A DNA stretch of 64,000 nt, from contig NC_134120.1 in the NCBI RefSeq assembly GCF_040939455.1, positions 1,064,501 through 1,128,500 on the forward strand, read 5' to 3'. The notes beneath the pieces are model-generated. The model did no database searches. It was given only the letters and a program-made list of their open reading frames with translations, and had not been told where the DNA came from. How positions within the stretch are numbered: position 1 is the stretch's first letter; every line of letters begins with the position of its first letter. This DNA comes from Microcebus murinus (lineage: Eukaryota; Chordata; Mammalia; Primates; Cheirogaleidae). Shown in pieces: positions 21,561 to 33,879 of the stretch. Position numbers and translations under genes: made by a program.

Positions 21561-22139
21561 GCCCTGCGCTGGGGAGGGGCGAGACAGGGCTGGGCTCGGG
21601 GCTCCGCTGGAGCCACTCTCGTCGGAAAGCGCTGGGAAGCACTGTCACAGCTCCCCACATTGCCCATGCGTGACGATGCGGTGCCGTGTGTGTGTGTGTG
21701 GGGGCTGGGGTCTCCACCTCACACCCAGGAGGGTCTGGTGCTGGCCGTACTCTGTCCGGGACCCCGAGACCCCTCTGGGAGGCTCCTGGGGGTTCAGCCT
21801 TGTGTGCGTCCCTGTCCTTTCGGGGCTGTGGGTTGGGTGCTACGGGGCAGCCCTTGAGGATCTGCGGGAGAACACGCAGGTTCCCGCCCGTGTTGGGCCC
21901 GGCCCCTCCTTTCTAACAGCCCCGGCCCCGGGGCCCCAGTGCCCCCCACAATGGCCCTGTGGCAACCGCAGGCCGGCCCTGGCTCCCGCAGCCTCCCCTG
22001 GAACACGCCGGCGTTTCCTGCGCGCAGCACACACTCAGACCAGGCTTAAAAGGACCCACTGGTGACTTTCTGAAAAACGTTTCTGAAATCGTGGTGCCAA
22101 TTTTAAGGCAGTCAGGAAAAACCAACTGGACTTAAAAGC
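21561..22139. other. Unique GC-rich intergenic DNA
   Basis: No gene or repeat recognised apart from a short (GT)n run at about 21685-21699. Confidence 0.4.
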
Positions 22140-22680
22140 TGCCTTCTCGTGGTAGAGGCCTGTGAAGCCGTCTGGCCCGCCGTCCGGGCTGGCGGACAGA
22201 CGCCTGAGTGAGACGCTTGCAGGCCCAGCGGCCGTCGGGAGCGGTTACTGAGCACCTCGCGAGACAGCGCGCTGCGCGCTGAGCCTTCCTTGCGTTTCGC
22301 AGCAAAGCCGGCTCGGCGGGCCCGCGGCCAGGCCGCGCCTGCGGCAGCCGAGTGTGACAAGCCTGGCGTGTGAGATTGACGACTTAAGGACTCCATCCAT
22401 CACTGCCCGGCCCCTGTGCTGTGCGGCGATTGGGGGAATTCGGGTCATCCATCTTCCCGCCGCTCTCCGTTCTCCTCAGGTGCTCCCTGTTTTTCCCTCT
22501 CCCTGTTTGTTTTTGCCCCTTCGAGGCAGACAGGGCTGGGGGGACGTCCTCCGCGGGGACCGGTGTCCGGACGCGGCCAGAGACGGAGCGGAGCGCCTGG
22601 GCGGGCGGGCGTGTGTGCTCTCGTCCGGCGGAACCGGCCGTCCCCGAGCTCGTGTGTTTGCCCAGCACTAAAAGCATCGC
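22140..22680. promoter_or_regulatory. CpG-rich patch (possible CpG island)
   Basis: CpG dinucleotides are dense at about 22165-22360 (GGCCGTCGGGAGCGG, CGCGAGACAGCGCGCTGCGCGC, CGGCGGGCCCGCGG) and again at 22520-22645. Mammalian bulk DNA is CpG-poor, so this stands out. No TATA box, recognised first exon or splice donor was tied to it. It may be an orphan island, a recombination-linked GC-rich patch, or the promoter of an unannotated transcript. Confidence 0.45.
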
Positions 22681-22769
22681 TTGTACAGGAAATCATAAAT
22701 TCCACGCTCGGGCCGGGCATGCCAGGGGCGGGGACGCCGTGCTGATTCTGAGATAAAGAAGAATAAACC

Positions 22770-22878
22770 ACTTAAGCTCACACGCACTCACACACACACA
22801 CACACACACATACACACACTCACACACACTCAGGCACACACACACACGCACTCACAGACACACACACACGCACACATT
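22770..22878. repeat. Imperfect (CA)n microsatellite
   Basis: Mostly CACACA with interspersed CT, GC and TC steps (CACGCACTCACACACACAC and similar). Confidence 0.97.
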
Positions 22879-25283
22879 TGTTTTTTGGTTTCTGGACCAA
22901 GTAACGGTGACCTTGACTTTTCAGGCATCTTTCTTTCTCATAAGAAACCCTGGTCAGAACTGTGTTCCGTCGGGGCCACTTTCCGACGGGCGGTGAGTGG
23001 GCGCTGCGGGAGGCTGTCCTGGGGTGTGGCCGCAGGCCCGAGCTCTGCCCCAGGTGCCTCCCGCGGACACCGGCCGTGGAAGGAGTGCACTGGGGAACAG
23101 AGGAAAAGCCCAAGAACTGCGACTTCACAGATACCTGCGACCTTCCACAGAGCACGCTCCCTGAAAGATATTCCACGTACTTTAACCGGAACGTGGGTTT
23201 CCTAAAGCATCTAAATGCTTTTTCCTTTTGTTCCAGCACCTGGGGAGACGCCGTGGGCCTGTGAGCGGCAGGCCAGTCCGGTCCTGCCGCCGTGGGCTCC
23301 AGTGGTCATTTCAGGACGGCCTGGGAGGACGGGGCTGTGCCAGCGTGGCCGTCCCACCTCGGCCTGGGCGTGCTTCCCGAAGCCCTTCTGGGCTGGGCGG
23401 AGGCCGGCCCTCTCCTCCTCAGGTTGCTAAGTGCGCTGACGACCTCGCTGCCTGGAGGAAGTCAGCGTGACATCAGGGAGTTGACAGATGGGGGAGGGGC
23501 ACAGGCATCATTTCTGGCTTCGGGAAAATGATGAGGTTTTTAAAAAATAATTAAAATGCAATTAATTCCTTTATTGATGTCTCCGACGTTTGAGGACACC
23601 ATCGACAAGGACCATGCAGGGCCCCACGCGGTGGGGAGATCCGAGTCTGCCGGCAGAGCCGGCCGGGAAGATGCAGACGCCGGCCTGCAAGTGCAGCGCG
23701 GTTCAGAGAGTGGGCTGCGTCAGGGCTCTGCTGCTCTGAAGCGCGTTCTGGGACTTCAGACGTCAGTGCGGAGTGCTCAAGGAGCGCTGGCAGGCCCGGT
23801 GAACAGAATAATCAAATAGGTGTGTCTTGCACAGATAAAAGCCAACTTCATCAAAATTGTGCACCAGCCACCTCTGCTCTTCTGGGTGTGGGGTCCCGGG
23901 ACCCCGCAGTCTGCTCGCCGAAAGCCCCAGCTGCGGGTCGGCGAGTGTGGGCCGCGATAAGGGGTCCATCGACTGCTTTAGTCGACAAGAATTACCTACA
24001 GCGTCTCCCGACTGCCAGGCTCTGCGTGAGCACTCGGGTCACAGAGCCAGACGCCGCAGCTGCGCTCGGGGCGGTGAGCGTAGGAGCAGAGACTTGCGCA
24101 CGTGCTGAGGGAGCTGGAGGTTGTCCAGCTCGGACTGGGGAAGAGGGCAGGTAGGAAGGCTCCTGAGAGAAGGCGGACCTTAGTGGGTGGGGTCTTGAGG
24201 GATGCGTAGGAGTTTGCCAGGGGAGGGAGGCTGTTGACATGTGACTCAGCCCAGGAACCGAGGGCCTCATGAGAGGGTGAGGGAGGGAGTGTGCTGGGCT
24301 GAGTGCGAGGTGAGCCACCGGCTTACCAGCGTGGGGGACCGTGACCCAAGGGTTGTGTGACAGTCCTCGTCCGGGCCACTGTGGAGAGAGCGAAGGGTCC
24401 CCGTGCAGGCAGAGAAACCGAGGCGGCCCAGGTGCAGCGCTGGGTGTGCAGGAAAGGAGAACAGTCTCGCTCTGACCACCTCGGGGCAGGCGTGCAACCG
24501 GCCATCGCTGGTTTTGGAGGAGGGAACCGAAGAAAACCGTTGCGTGACCGGCCAGAGCTCTGCCTTCCGGACTGTCTCTCTCAGGTGCCGTTCTGTGGCC
24601 TCGGAGACCAGTGAAGGTGGCCAGGTGCTCAGCCACTTGGGAAAAAGGGAAGCAGCAGCCCTGGAAGGAGATTCCCAGTGCGGGGAAAGCCGGAAGCTTC
24701 AAGTTAAAGCAGTGACTGAAACTGCTTCACATGTGCAAACAGGACATTTTACAGACTTTGGGTTTCTATATTTTGTTAAAATATTTGGCTGGTGTGAGGG
24801 TTTCACCTGGGGGCCTGGCCCATTTCCTTCCGTTCCAGCTGGTCGCTGGAGGCCGCGGTTTCTTTACAGACAAGGGGATTCACCTGGAGAGAGGAAAGTA
24901 AATCATAAAAAATAGCATCCTTGATAATGGATGTTAAATATTAAATGTTCTGTCACTGATAAATGTTCATATTTAATTCGCAGGGATGATGCATTTTTGC
25001 TTCTGCAGAAGGTAAACAATATGGAAAACTTTCTAAAAAGATTCTTTAGTGTGCTGTAAGTGCAGGATAGTGGCATTGTTGATTGTATACGCTATTATTA
25101 CATCATGTAACACATTACATATGCCATTTCATGTACATATTATCTACAGTACATGTAGATATCTCCCGTGTATAACTTGAGTTTGTGTTCTGTGACGCTG
25201 GGTCATCTGTGTGCACAAAGGCAACGTTGATCACGCTCTTGTGTTTTAAAGCTTTTAAGAGTTTGCCGTAATCAATGCTCATG
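22879..25283. other. Unique intergenic DNA
   Basis: GC-rich to about 24700, then AT-rich at 24900-25150 with TTAAATATTAAATG and GGTAAACAATATGG motifs. No gene recognised. The 236-codon minus frame at 23992-24702 has no domain and overlaps other frames. Confidence 0.4.
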
Positions 25284-25411
25284 TCAAAGGGCTGATCTCC
25301 CCACTTGTCCAGGAGTGTGTCGAGTTTCCGTTCCACTCACCTGTATCTGCGGGGAGTCAAAGCGCTCACACAGTTTTAGCAGAAAGTGACGCGTCGTTGA
25401 ACACCACCTGG
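25284..25411. repeat. Diverged duplicate, copy 1
   Basis: This segment and 26424-26550 share, in order, TCAAAGG, CTCCCCACTTGTCCA, TTCCGTTC, TCACCTGT, GCGGGGAGTC, CTCA and CAGAAAGTG, ending GAACA. They have only short gaps and are in the same orientation, about 1.1 kb apart. On the minus strand both read a short peptide around DKWG (LLDKWGDQPF in this copy). Either a local duplication or two copies of an unassigned old repeat. Confidence 0.75.
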
Positions 25412-26423
25412 AGTAAGCGCGCCCTGGACCCTGGAGAACAAAGGCGCTCTTCGTTTTAGGGTTGGACTGAGGAAGTGAGGGTGTTCCCTACTCAAAGCAC
25501 CCTTGCAATCTCAGGGTGAAGTATAAAGAAATCCCAGTAGGAAGTGCGGGTCTCCTGCTGTGTTTGGAGAGCGGTTCCTCGTGGGGCCCACGCTGGGTTT
25601 CACGCGAGCTGCCGTGGTCTCTGTGCCTCTGCAAACTTCCCGGATAGCTTAGAGTTCGGGCTCAGGAAGCCCTACAGGGGACCCACTTAGAGATGCTTTC
25701 CTCTCTCCCCATCCTGTGGCAGAGAGTGTGGGCAGCTGGTCTCAGGAAGTGGCGGCATCCCGATCGCATCTCAGCTGTCTTCCGGTGGTCTCTGCCAGAC
25801 GCGAGAGTGTGCCCCCGACTGGCAGCGCAGGCAGCTGCGCCAGGGACTGCGCGGGCCACGCCCTGGGCTGGGGAACTGGTAACTGAGTAAACGCGCCATT
25901 TTACACCTGTCGGTGCCGTCACTGCCCAGAGAAGTCGTCAAACAGGATAGTGGAAAATAGCGATGAAAAGTTTAAATTTTTATTGGGAGAAAGTAGAGAA
26001 GTTTCTCTTAAGAGAAGTAAGCATTTTAGGAAGAGCAGAGTTTTTTTGTTGTTGTTTTTGGAATAGAAAGTGGAGAAATAATCTTTGAGTGAGCAAAGGA
26101 GGAGATTTTGGTGAGAATTTGTGGATAGTCACGTGAACCAATGAGTTTTTACAGCAAATGGTCGGTTGTGGCAGCTCCTGAATAGGACGTGACAGTTTGA
26201 AACACGGACTCTGATGGCGTGTCTTCAGTTGGACCCGGTTTCATGGTCAAAAACAAGCAAACAACAAACGCCACGCCACAGTTGCTTGGCACAGCGCATC
26301 TGCCGTGTGCGGGTGCACGCGTGGTGCAGGGGCCCCGCTCGCAGCGTCACTTTCAGTCTGGGGCTGTTCACACCAAGGAACCGTGACATGTGTGTGCTGT
26401 AAGAGACGTTCTCACCGCTCCTT
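25412..26423. other. Spacer between the duplicated segments
   Basis: Unique DNA with a T-rich patch near 25970-26060. No gene recognised. Confidence 0.4.
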
Positions 26424-26550
26424 TCAAAGGACTGACCTCCCCACTTGTCCACGAGCGTTTCGTGTCACGGTTCCGTTCACCTGTGTCTGTGCGGGGAGTC
26501 CAAGCACTCATACAAGCTTAACAGAAAGTGCCAGCATTGAACATCATCTC
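26424..26550. repeat. Diverged duplicate, copy 2
   Basis: Second copy of the segment at 25284-25411, same orientation, roughly three quarters identical by eye. The minus-strand peptide here reads LVDKWGGQSF-like text but is interrupted by stops, so no protein is proposed. Confidence 0.75.
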
Positions 26551-27584
26551 GATGCTCTCTGAGCCCCCTGGCAGTCGGCCTGGGAGCCCGCACGTACCCT
26601 GGAGGCCTGGTCTCCCCTCCCGCCCCGTCCCAGGGCCCTCGTCTTCCACGCCTCCCTCCCCCAGGCCCCCGCCCGTTCCCCTGCACCTCCCTGGCCACGC
26701 AGCAGCCTCGCCCAGCACACGGCCGCGGCAGGACTCTGCCCAGATTCTTCACGCCTGGCACAGGACTCCGCACGCAGCGTGAATTTGACGGTCGGCTGAG
26801 CAAATCATCCCTGGGGACGTGGCTGTGCGTAACCCAATGAAGTTGCTATTAGCGTAATGTAAGAGGATCTCCACACCCTGTGTTGTTTTTCCTTATAACA
26901 CTATGAAATCTGTGCCTTATACCAAGAAAACGTCTCCATTCTCTCACTCAGTACGTCAACAAAATAACCTCTAGGGACCTGTTAGTAAACAAAGCAAACG
27001 CACTTTCTCACCTGTGGGCCCTTTGCCGATTTGTTACAGAACAGGCAACATGAACCCCTCTTGCACGGCGCTCCCCGTTTCCACTTCTCCCGGCTGAGCT
27101 TGAGGCCTGGTTACATCCCTCGTGCTTAGCTGTTTAGAATCCACAGATAAACTCCAACTCAGTTTGCCGGTCTGGTTTTGAAAAAGTACTCGATCATTAT
27201 AAACTTTTAAATGCAAGCTAAAACAAAGCAACTCACTAAATAGTCTAATTTGCCCACCTGTTCAAATTACTCACCACGACGAGGTTGCCATCCTGCCTGG
27301 TTCCCTTTCTCTACTTTTTGTGTTATTGTTCTTGCTGAACAATGGATGCAAGTTAATAAAATACAATTAAAGACAAGAGGAAGCAGTTTGTAATGATTCA
27401 GATATAATATCTACTCATGAATAACCAGCGAAAGGAACATAAATGTTTCCCAGGTAATTTCAAGATGTGTCCTGCACCTCCGGGTCTCAGTGCGCTTCTG
27501 TGCACAGCCCTCCCCGCACCGCAGGCCCGCCCCGTCTTGCCGTGCTCGGCAGAGTTGGGGATAACGGTTGAAAATGTGTCTGTG
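26551..27584. other. Unique intergenic DNA
   Basis: GC-rich to 26770, then AT-richer. No gene, RNA or repeat recognised. Confidence 0.4.
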
Positions 27585-27594
27585 GAAAGATTTA

Positions 27595-27927
27595 TTTTTT
27601 TATTTTTTTTTTGAGACAGTCTCACTTTGTTGCCCAAGCTAGAGTGAGTGCCGTGATGTCAGCCTAGCTTACAGCAACCTCAAACTCCTGGGCTCAAGTG
27701 ATCCTACTGCCTTAGCCTCCCGATTAGCTTGGACTACAGGCATGCACCACCATGCCCGGCTAATTTTTTGTATATATATTTTTAGTTGGTCAATTAATTT
27801 CTTTCTATATTTTTTAGTAGAGACGGGGTCTTGCTCAGGCTGGTTTCGAACTCCTGACCTGGAGCAATCCACCCGCCTCAGCCTCCCAGAGAGCTAGGAT
27901 TACAGGCGTGAGGCCCCTGCCCAGCCT
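27595..27927 (-). mobile_element. Lemur-type dimeric Alu
   Basis: From the left: poly-T tail, GAGACAGTCTCACTTTGTTG, GTCAGCCTAGCTTACAGCAA, CATGCACCACCATGCCCGGC, then TTGGTCAATTAATTTCTTTC in the right position for the strepsirrhine insertion, and TTGCTCAGGCTGGTTTCGAA, ending in the 7SL-like head. A 10-bp target duplication, GAAAGATTTA, flanks it at 27585-27594 and 27928-27937. GTGATGTCAGCCTAGC and the AATTAATTTC block separate it from human Alu. Confidence 0.95.
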
Positions 27928-28003
27928 GAAAGATTTAAATAAAAGCATCAGCCCATAGTTACACTTGGGTTCACGTTGCTCACCAGCATGGTTCCAACTT
28001 CTT

Positions 28004-28277
28004 TTTTAAAAAAATTATTATTATTTATTTATTTATTTTTAGCGTATTATGGGGGTACAAGTGTTAAGGTTACTTATATTGCCCATGCCCGCCCCCCTCC
28101 CCCATCGAGTAAGAGCTTCAAGCGTGTCCATCCCCCAAACGTTGCACATCTTACTCGTTGTGGTTGTATATACCCATCCCTTCCTCCCCCCCTCCCACCC
28201 TCCTGACACCTGATAATGATACTCCTATATGTGCACTTAGGTGTTGATCCGTTAATACCAATTGGCTAGTGAGTACA
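28004..28277 (-). mobile_element. 5'-truncated lemur L1 3' end
   Basis: The poly-T/TTATT tract is followed by GCGTATTATGGGGGTACAAG, GTTAAGGTTACTTATATTGC, AGCTTCAAGCGTGTCCATCC, CCTGACACCTGATAATG and GTTGATCCGTTAATACC. This is the reverse complement of the strepsirrhine L1 3' UTR as I recall it. A 9-bp target duplication, CAACTTCTT, lies at 27995-28003 and 28278-28286. Only 3' UTR is present; no coding sequence. Confidence 0.9.
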
Positions 28278-28286
28278 CAACTTCTT

Positions 28287-28964
28287 AACTGATGAACGGA
28301 AGACTAACCAGTTGTTCAGCAACAGGCTGACCTGCTCCCTACATCCCTCTCCCCAAGGGACCAGCTTCTCGGCCAAGCACCTGGCTGGTGACAAGACAAC
28401 CAGCCTGAGCAGAGGGGCCGGTCTGGGTGTGGGGACACAGCCTGGACTTCAGCCGGAACCATGAGCGATCAGGATTCAGATAATTCCAAACAGACCCGTA
28501 CACACTCCCCCTTTGAGGAAATGCTTTCCCCAAATACTTACAGAACTAATTGACCAATTAAAAAATATTCAGGAGGAGTGAGTGCTTGATCTAAAACTCT
28601 CTGACAGGGCTGCCTTGCGCTCTTTTGTTTAATAGGTTTCCAGACATATGTTCCACACTCGTGGGCGCAGCGTCCCGGGTCTCCTTAAATTTGTTTCTTG
28701 CAGATGTTTGTTTCCGTCCTTGCTTTGGCAGCGCAGGGCTCGTTTCCAGCTCGCCAGGGCACCCCGCTGCGGGCTCCAGGTAGTTCTTCAACCAGGGGAA
28801 GTAACGATGTCGAATGTGTGGCTTTCGGATGTGCACACTGGCGTTGGAGGTCGTGTCGGACGAACCTCACTGGGGGGTGTCACCTGTGCAAAGTGAGCCG
28901 AGTGCCTGTGTGCATGTGCCTTGCTTGCGTGCATTTCCTCCTGGTCCAGGCGCGGTTGGTGGCT
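28287..28964. other. Unique intergenic DNA
   Basis: No gene, RNA or repeat recognised. Confidence 0.4.
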
Positions 28965-29300
28965 GTGCTAGTCAGTTCTCCAGTGAACCAGACCCAGGAG
29001 GACGTGTATCTCCATGTACCCATCTATCTACATGTATGCAGCGAGGGGGGGGGATGGATGTATGCACACACAGTGAGAGACAGAGAGGGGAAATGCGTAT
29101 ATTAAATACACACACACTGTGAGAGAGAGAGGGAGGGGGGAGGTTGCAGAGGGAGGGAGGGAATCACTAGGTGATTACTGAGGCTCAGAAGTCCCCGGAT
29201 CTGCTGTCTGCAAGCTGGAGACCTGGGAGAGTAATTTATTCTGCGTCCAAAGACCTGAGAGTGGAGGCGCTGATGGTGTGATCGGAGCACAGGGCAGGAG
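28965..29300 (-). mobile_element. MLT2-type ERVL solo LTR fragment
   Basis: TGTGCTAGTCAGTTCTCCAG, a GA-rich run, GATTACTGAGGCTCAGAAGT, CCCCGGATCTGCTGTCTGC, AAGCTGGAGACCTGGGAGAG and CCAAAGACCTGAGAGTGGAG are in the order of the reverse-complemented MLT2 LTR of the ERVL family. It contains an expanded purine tract at 29055-29160 (GAGAGAG, GGGAGGG). No retroviral coding region is present. The subfamily is not assigned. Confidence 0.7.
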
Positions 29301-32300
29301 AGGACCCGGGGCCGCTCTCGCCGGCAGGCAGATAGGGCAGGCGTCCTTCCTTCCGCCCTGGCCTTGGGGCCTGCCCAGCCCTGGGGCCCTGGAGGCAGCT
29401 GTCCACACCGGGGAGGCGTCTGCTTCCCTCCACCAGATCCCAGTGCGGATCTCCTCCAGAGACTCACTCCCAGACGTGCACAGAGACCGGCCTAATCTGG
29501 GCACGGCGGCCAGTCAGGCTCATACACAAGATCAGGGTCGCACGCCCTGCACGTAACGGCACATCCTCGCAGCCTGTGGTCCGAAACCCGCTAAAGCAGC
29601 CTGCGACCATTTAACTTCTCCGCCGCAGGCTGGAAAGCAGATTCCCGGGCAAGTGGGGACCATGAGCTTGAGCGCGGTGGTGTGAAAACATCCGCCCTCT
29701 CCGCCCGGCCGGGGCTGCCCTGGCAGCCGTGGGGACGTCCTCTGACTCTGCGGTTGCTGAGGGCAGCGGGATGTCCCTGGGTGTGTGCCCTGTGTGTGCC
29801 GTCCCGCCCCTCACGGGTCTGGGCCGAACCGCGGGGGAAGCGCAGGGGGAGCGGGCAGCCCCTGGCCTGGGGCCGAGGTCTGGACAACTGAGCCCACGCT
29901 GGGCTCAGGGCCCTCAAGAGTCTGTCTGAGAGTAAACTTCGGTGAAATTCTACCAAAGCAAAGCGGAAAAAAAAGAGGCAGGCGGGTGGGTACCTCAATA
30001 CTCAGCCCCAGCAGGGATTCGTTTCTTCCTGCCCTGGCTGGCCAGGGTGGGGCCGGTTTCCCCACTGGGATGTTCCCACCTCCCCACGTCCTGGTAGCCC
30101 CAGCCCTCGGGCAGCACCCTGGGGCCTGGCAGAGCCGGGGGTGCCCTGGCGTTTTGCAAGTTGGATGTGAAGTGTGGCCCTCTTTCTTCCCAGAGGAACA
30201 ACCTCAAAGACTTGCATCTTTGAGGTTTTGCTTTGTAACTGACGGACCCTCCGTATTGCACCCTGACCCAGGACCACCTGCTCCCGGTGTATGCAGCTGG
30301 ATTCCCTGTGTGGCTTCTCAGGAACGTCTGCTCAGGGCAGAGTCAGGCTGCCGCTGCCGCAAAGCCACCCACGGGCCTGCGCCTGGTGGCCGCGGGAGCG
30401 TCCTGGGCCAGCGTGGCTGCGGGACCCCCTGTTGGCAGGGCTGGCCCAGGCCCCTCCTGCCAGGCCTGACTCCAGACTGCAGGTGCTCCCAGGCTGCTTC
30501 CTGACTTAGCACCTAACATGTCACGTGACACTCGCCACGTGCTGTCGGGCAGGACGGTCATGCAGTGTAGACTCACTGCAGACCCCACATAAATCTTCTT
30601 TAGCACCCGGGAGGAAGGCCACGCATCCAGCAGTCTTCATCACCACAGCCCTTGCTCTGCCCACGCCAGGACCGGGAAGCAGCTGCTTCTGCTCTCAGGA
30701 TCACCTAGGGCAGAGTCACGATCCCCGTGAGATTTCTCGAGGTGACCAGAGGCAGCAGAGCCGGGATGCCGGGGGTCCCCAGGGTTTCCACGGCCCCAGG
30801 GCCTGGGTTTGGAGGTGATTGCTGTGGAGAGCTTCCTGTTCACAAAGCGGTGACCACAGCCTGGGCTAAGCACACCCCTTTCCCGAGAGGTGTTAATTAG
30901 TGCGGGAGACCTCGGTGACGGAGCCGGCAGGAAATGTCCTGAGTTATTAGGGTCCTAACGACGTGGCACCTAGCAAGGAAATGGCTTCCGCGCCGTGGGT
31001 TTCGTGCTCTGAGGTTTGATCTGACCGTTTTACACACGTGCGCAGAAATGGCCGTATGGAAATGGAGCTTCTCTCTCTGTCTCGGTTAAGTATCACCTTT
31101 GTTCAGTTCCTGCCCTTCCTGGGTCCGCGCTGACGGAATCGGGCCGTGATTTCCCCCTGGAGTCGGGTGGTAAGAAGTCGGGGCTCGCTCTGTTTGCATG
31201 TTTCTTCCAGACTTCTCCTGAGATCTGTGGCTGCCTGAACGGTGGTTTGACAGGTTGAAGTGAAGGATTTTATCTCCTTTTGTCCACATGCTGCTTCGAA
31301 GGATGTGGGGCTAGAAGCTCCTCGTCCTGACTTCCCGGCTCCCCAGCAGCTGCCTCAGTGGAGTCCATGGTGGCACCAGGATGCCCCGCGCCACCTCTCC
31401 CTTCCTTCCCTCGGTCCACACCTGCGTGCGGCTCCGACCCCGTGTGTTCTCCTGCTGCTGGAGGGAGGAAATGTCCCTTCAGGTTTGCTGAGCAACAGCG
31501 ACCCACTGGACACGCGCCTGCCGCGGTGACTCGGAGAAGCTCCGGCGCAGTCCGGGGGCTGAAGCTAAGCAGACGCCAGCCCCCCACCTCCTCCGGGACC
31601 TTCACCTGCAGGTTCCACAGGACACGCTTACCAGAAAATGCCGGTCACAGACACATGCAATGGGCTTAGACACGTGCTGCCACCTTGCCTGCGTGTCCAG
31701 GAAGGATTTTACAGTTCCCCTCAGCGGGGAGGTTACGGCTTAGTGGACTGGGATCTGCCGACCCAGACTGGCGGGACGCTGGCGTGGCAGGGTCCGGGAT
31801 AGGGGCAAGAAGAGCTGGTGGCACCTGAGGCCGGGCAGGGCTGTGGTCACAGGGAGATCACACGGCCAAGATGGCAAACTGGACGCTGCGCTGGGGAAGG
31901 GCGGCGGAGGGGAGAGCTGCCTGCGACAGGGCCAGGGGGTCTGCAGGAAGGCGGCGCTCCCGAGAACCCCACCGACGTCCTGCACGCGGCTGCCTCGGGA
32001 GGAGGAATTACTGCTGGGGACGGTGAAGGCGGGGAGGGCGCGGGCCGGGCACAGCCTTGGCTGGGGGAAGGGGTGCTGTTTCCACGCCGCTCTCATCCCT
32101 GTGAGTGGAGACGTGTCCACGGCTGTGCTGCCCTGGACCACATGAACTCCCCGCTCCGTCCTCTCAGACGTCCCAGACCCGGGAGATCTGGTCCCGCGGA
32201 CACCCCCGGACATCACAGAGGCCTCTGTGGTCTCGTACTGGTGGAGTCCCATGGTCAGCGACAGGCCAGGATGGGCTCTTCAGCTGCTGACAACGTGGTG

Positions 32301-32999
32301 CACAGCGACAGCCCCTGCTGCTTGGACAGACCCTGCGGTGCCGGGGACCCCGTGTGGAGTCTGCAGCAAGCCCGGTGAGAGAACCCAGGTCCATAGGTGC
32401 CGGCACAGGCCACGGACCTGCAGCGGAGAACTCTGCCCTCTGGAGAGCCCGGGTCTCAGTGGGCCCGAGACGGGGAGCCACAGGCACCCTTAGCACGCAG
32501 TCAAGAGCCGCTGACCACTCGACCAAAACCAGGGTGTGGCGGCAGAACACGCCGGTCGAAACCGAGACGGCAAGGGCTGACCTCGCAGCTCAGCACCCCC
32601 ACGTTATAACACGCTAACACGCCAGCCCGGGGCAGAGCGCCCTGTGTGTCACACGTTCCCATCCAACAGAAGGCAGCTTCACCCCTGTGGGAGCTGCCAC
32701 GCCCCCCGAGGACGAGAGCAAGGCCGGCGAGGTCAGCTGGGCTCCCGCATGGCGGGCACAGGTGGGAAGCCTGAACCCGAGCCTCCACCCCTGCTCGCAC
32801 ACACCTGGGGCCACCACCTCTATTCACTCATCAGCTCGTTCTGACCACGGCGTCTTCACGCAGGTGCTAGGAGCAGTGGGTACGGGGCTCGGTGAATGCG
32901 GCTGAGTCAGTGACGGACCGACACTTTTAAATGGAATTAGACAATACCGTGAAAGCTAGGCAGAAGGTCAACCACAGACCACACCTGACTTTGTATTAT
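29301..32999. other. Unique GC-rich intergenic DNA
   Basis: About 3.7 kb with no recognised exon, RNA gene or repeat. The longest frames (29785-30504 plus, 31818-32378 plus, 31740-32252 minus) are on opposing strands over the same bases, have no domain and typical GC-rich composition. Confidence 0.4.
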
Positions 33000-33420
33000 T
33001 TTCACAGTCACGTTTTTTGAAGACCAAGCCCTGATTCTGACAAAGTTCCCGGACGGTAAACGTGGAAGGTAAGTGAATTTGATAAACTCTCTTACTTAGC
33101 ATTTCAAACTTGAACGTTAAAAAGAGACATCTTTTATTGTTGGGAGACAGGCACTTGAAAGGGAGCGTAAAACGCTGGCGCATTAAAGGTCTGTTTATCG
33201 CCTCCGGCTGGCTCCAGTGCGCTGTTTGGTTCGCATCAACTGAGGCTTTATTTAGGTGCTGTGATTAAAATAATAACAAGACATGGTGGTGAAGAATAAA
33301 ACCTGTTTTCCCGAGTGGAGATTCCTGCACAGACTGATCAGATTGTTTGAAATAAATCATCTGTTATGGTGAGGAGAAAAGAAAGTGCTTTTTTATAAAA
33401 TTTATTCTTTTGAGAGAGAT
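33000..33420. promoter_or_regulatory. Candidate conserved noncoding element
   Basis: Unique, repeat-free, AT-rich block with dense homeobox-like and other short factor motifs: CTTTTATTGTTGGG, GCATTAAAGG, GTCTGTTTATCGCC, GATTAAAATAATAAC and GAAATAAATCATC. CpGs are retained (TAAAACGCTGGCGC, TTATCGCC). This is a pattern I associate with developmental enhancers. Function and conservation are inferred, not shown. Confidence 0.35.
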
Positions 33421-33635
33421 TGGTTTATAAAAATCAAACAATAGATGCCAGTGAAATTGCTTTTTGGCTTTGGTAACGTAGGGTGCGGTTCCAGGGTCTT
33501 GTTTGTGCACGGAGGCGGCACTGTGGCAACTGGAGTGAAGAGACTCTCCTCTGTTTCTCTGCTACTTTCTGTCTTGTTTGGTGCCTGGAAAGAGACAAAT
33601 TTCGACAGAAGCTGAATGTCATTAGCATATTCTTT

Positions 33636-33835
33636 TCCAATTGAGATGTAGTTCACATACCATAAAATCGGCACTTTATGGGCATATAATTCGGTGACAT
33701 TGAGTAAATTTACAAAGTCGTGCAATCATCACTACTTTCTAATGCCATAGTGTTCCCATCGCTCCAGAAGAAACCTGGGGCCCATTTGCAGCTGTGCCTC
33801 ACTTCTCACCCCCCAAATTTATAATTTCCTCCCCA
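33636..33835 (-). mobile_element. Old L1 3' UTR fragment
   Basis: AATTGAGATGTAGTTCACAT, ACCATAAAATCGGCACTTT, GTGCAATCATCACTACTTTC and TCCAGAAGAAACCTGGGGCC follow the antisense order of an L1M-type 3' region. Confidence 0.75.
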
Positions 33836-33879
33836 AAACCTTGCTGAACTTACTACCTCTGTTTTTTCTTTTGCGCTGT

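Noticed and set aside
20691..22065. Open frames of 295 and 388 codons
   Set aside because: Driven by the 48-bp minisatellite and GC-rich flanks; the phase changes at 49-bp units and no domain is present.
25115..25336. Minus frame with DKWG peptide as a transposase or phosphopeptide-binding domain
   Set aside because: Too short, the second copy is broken by stops, and no family motif could be verified.
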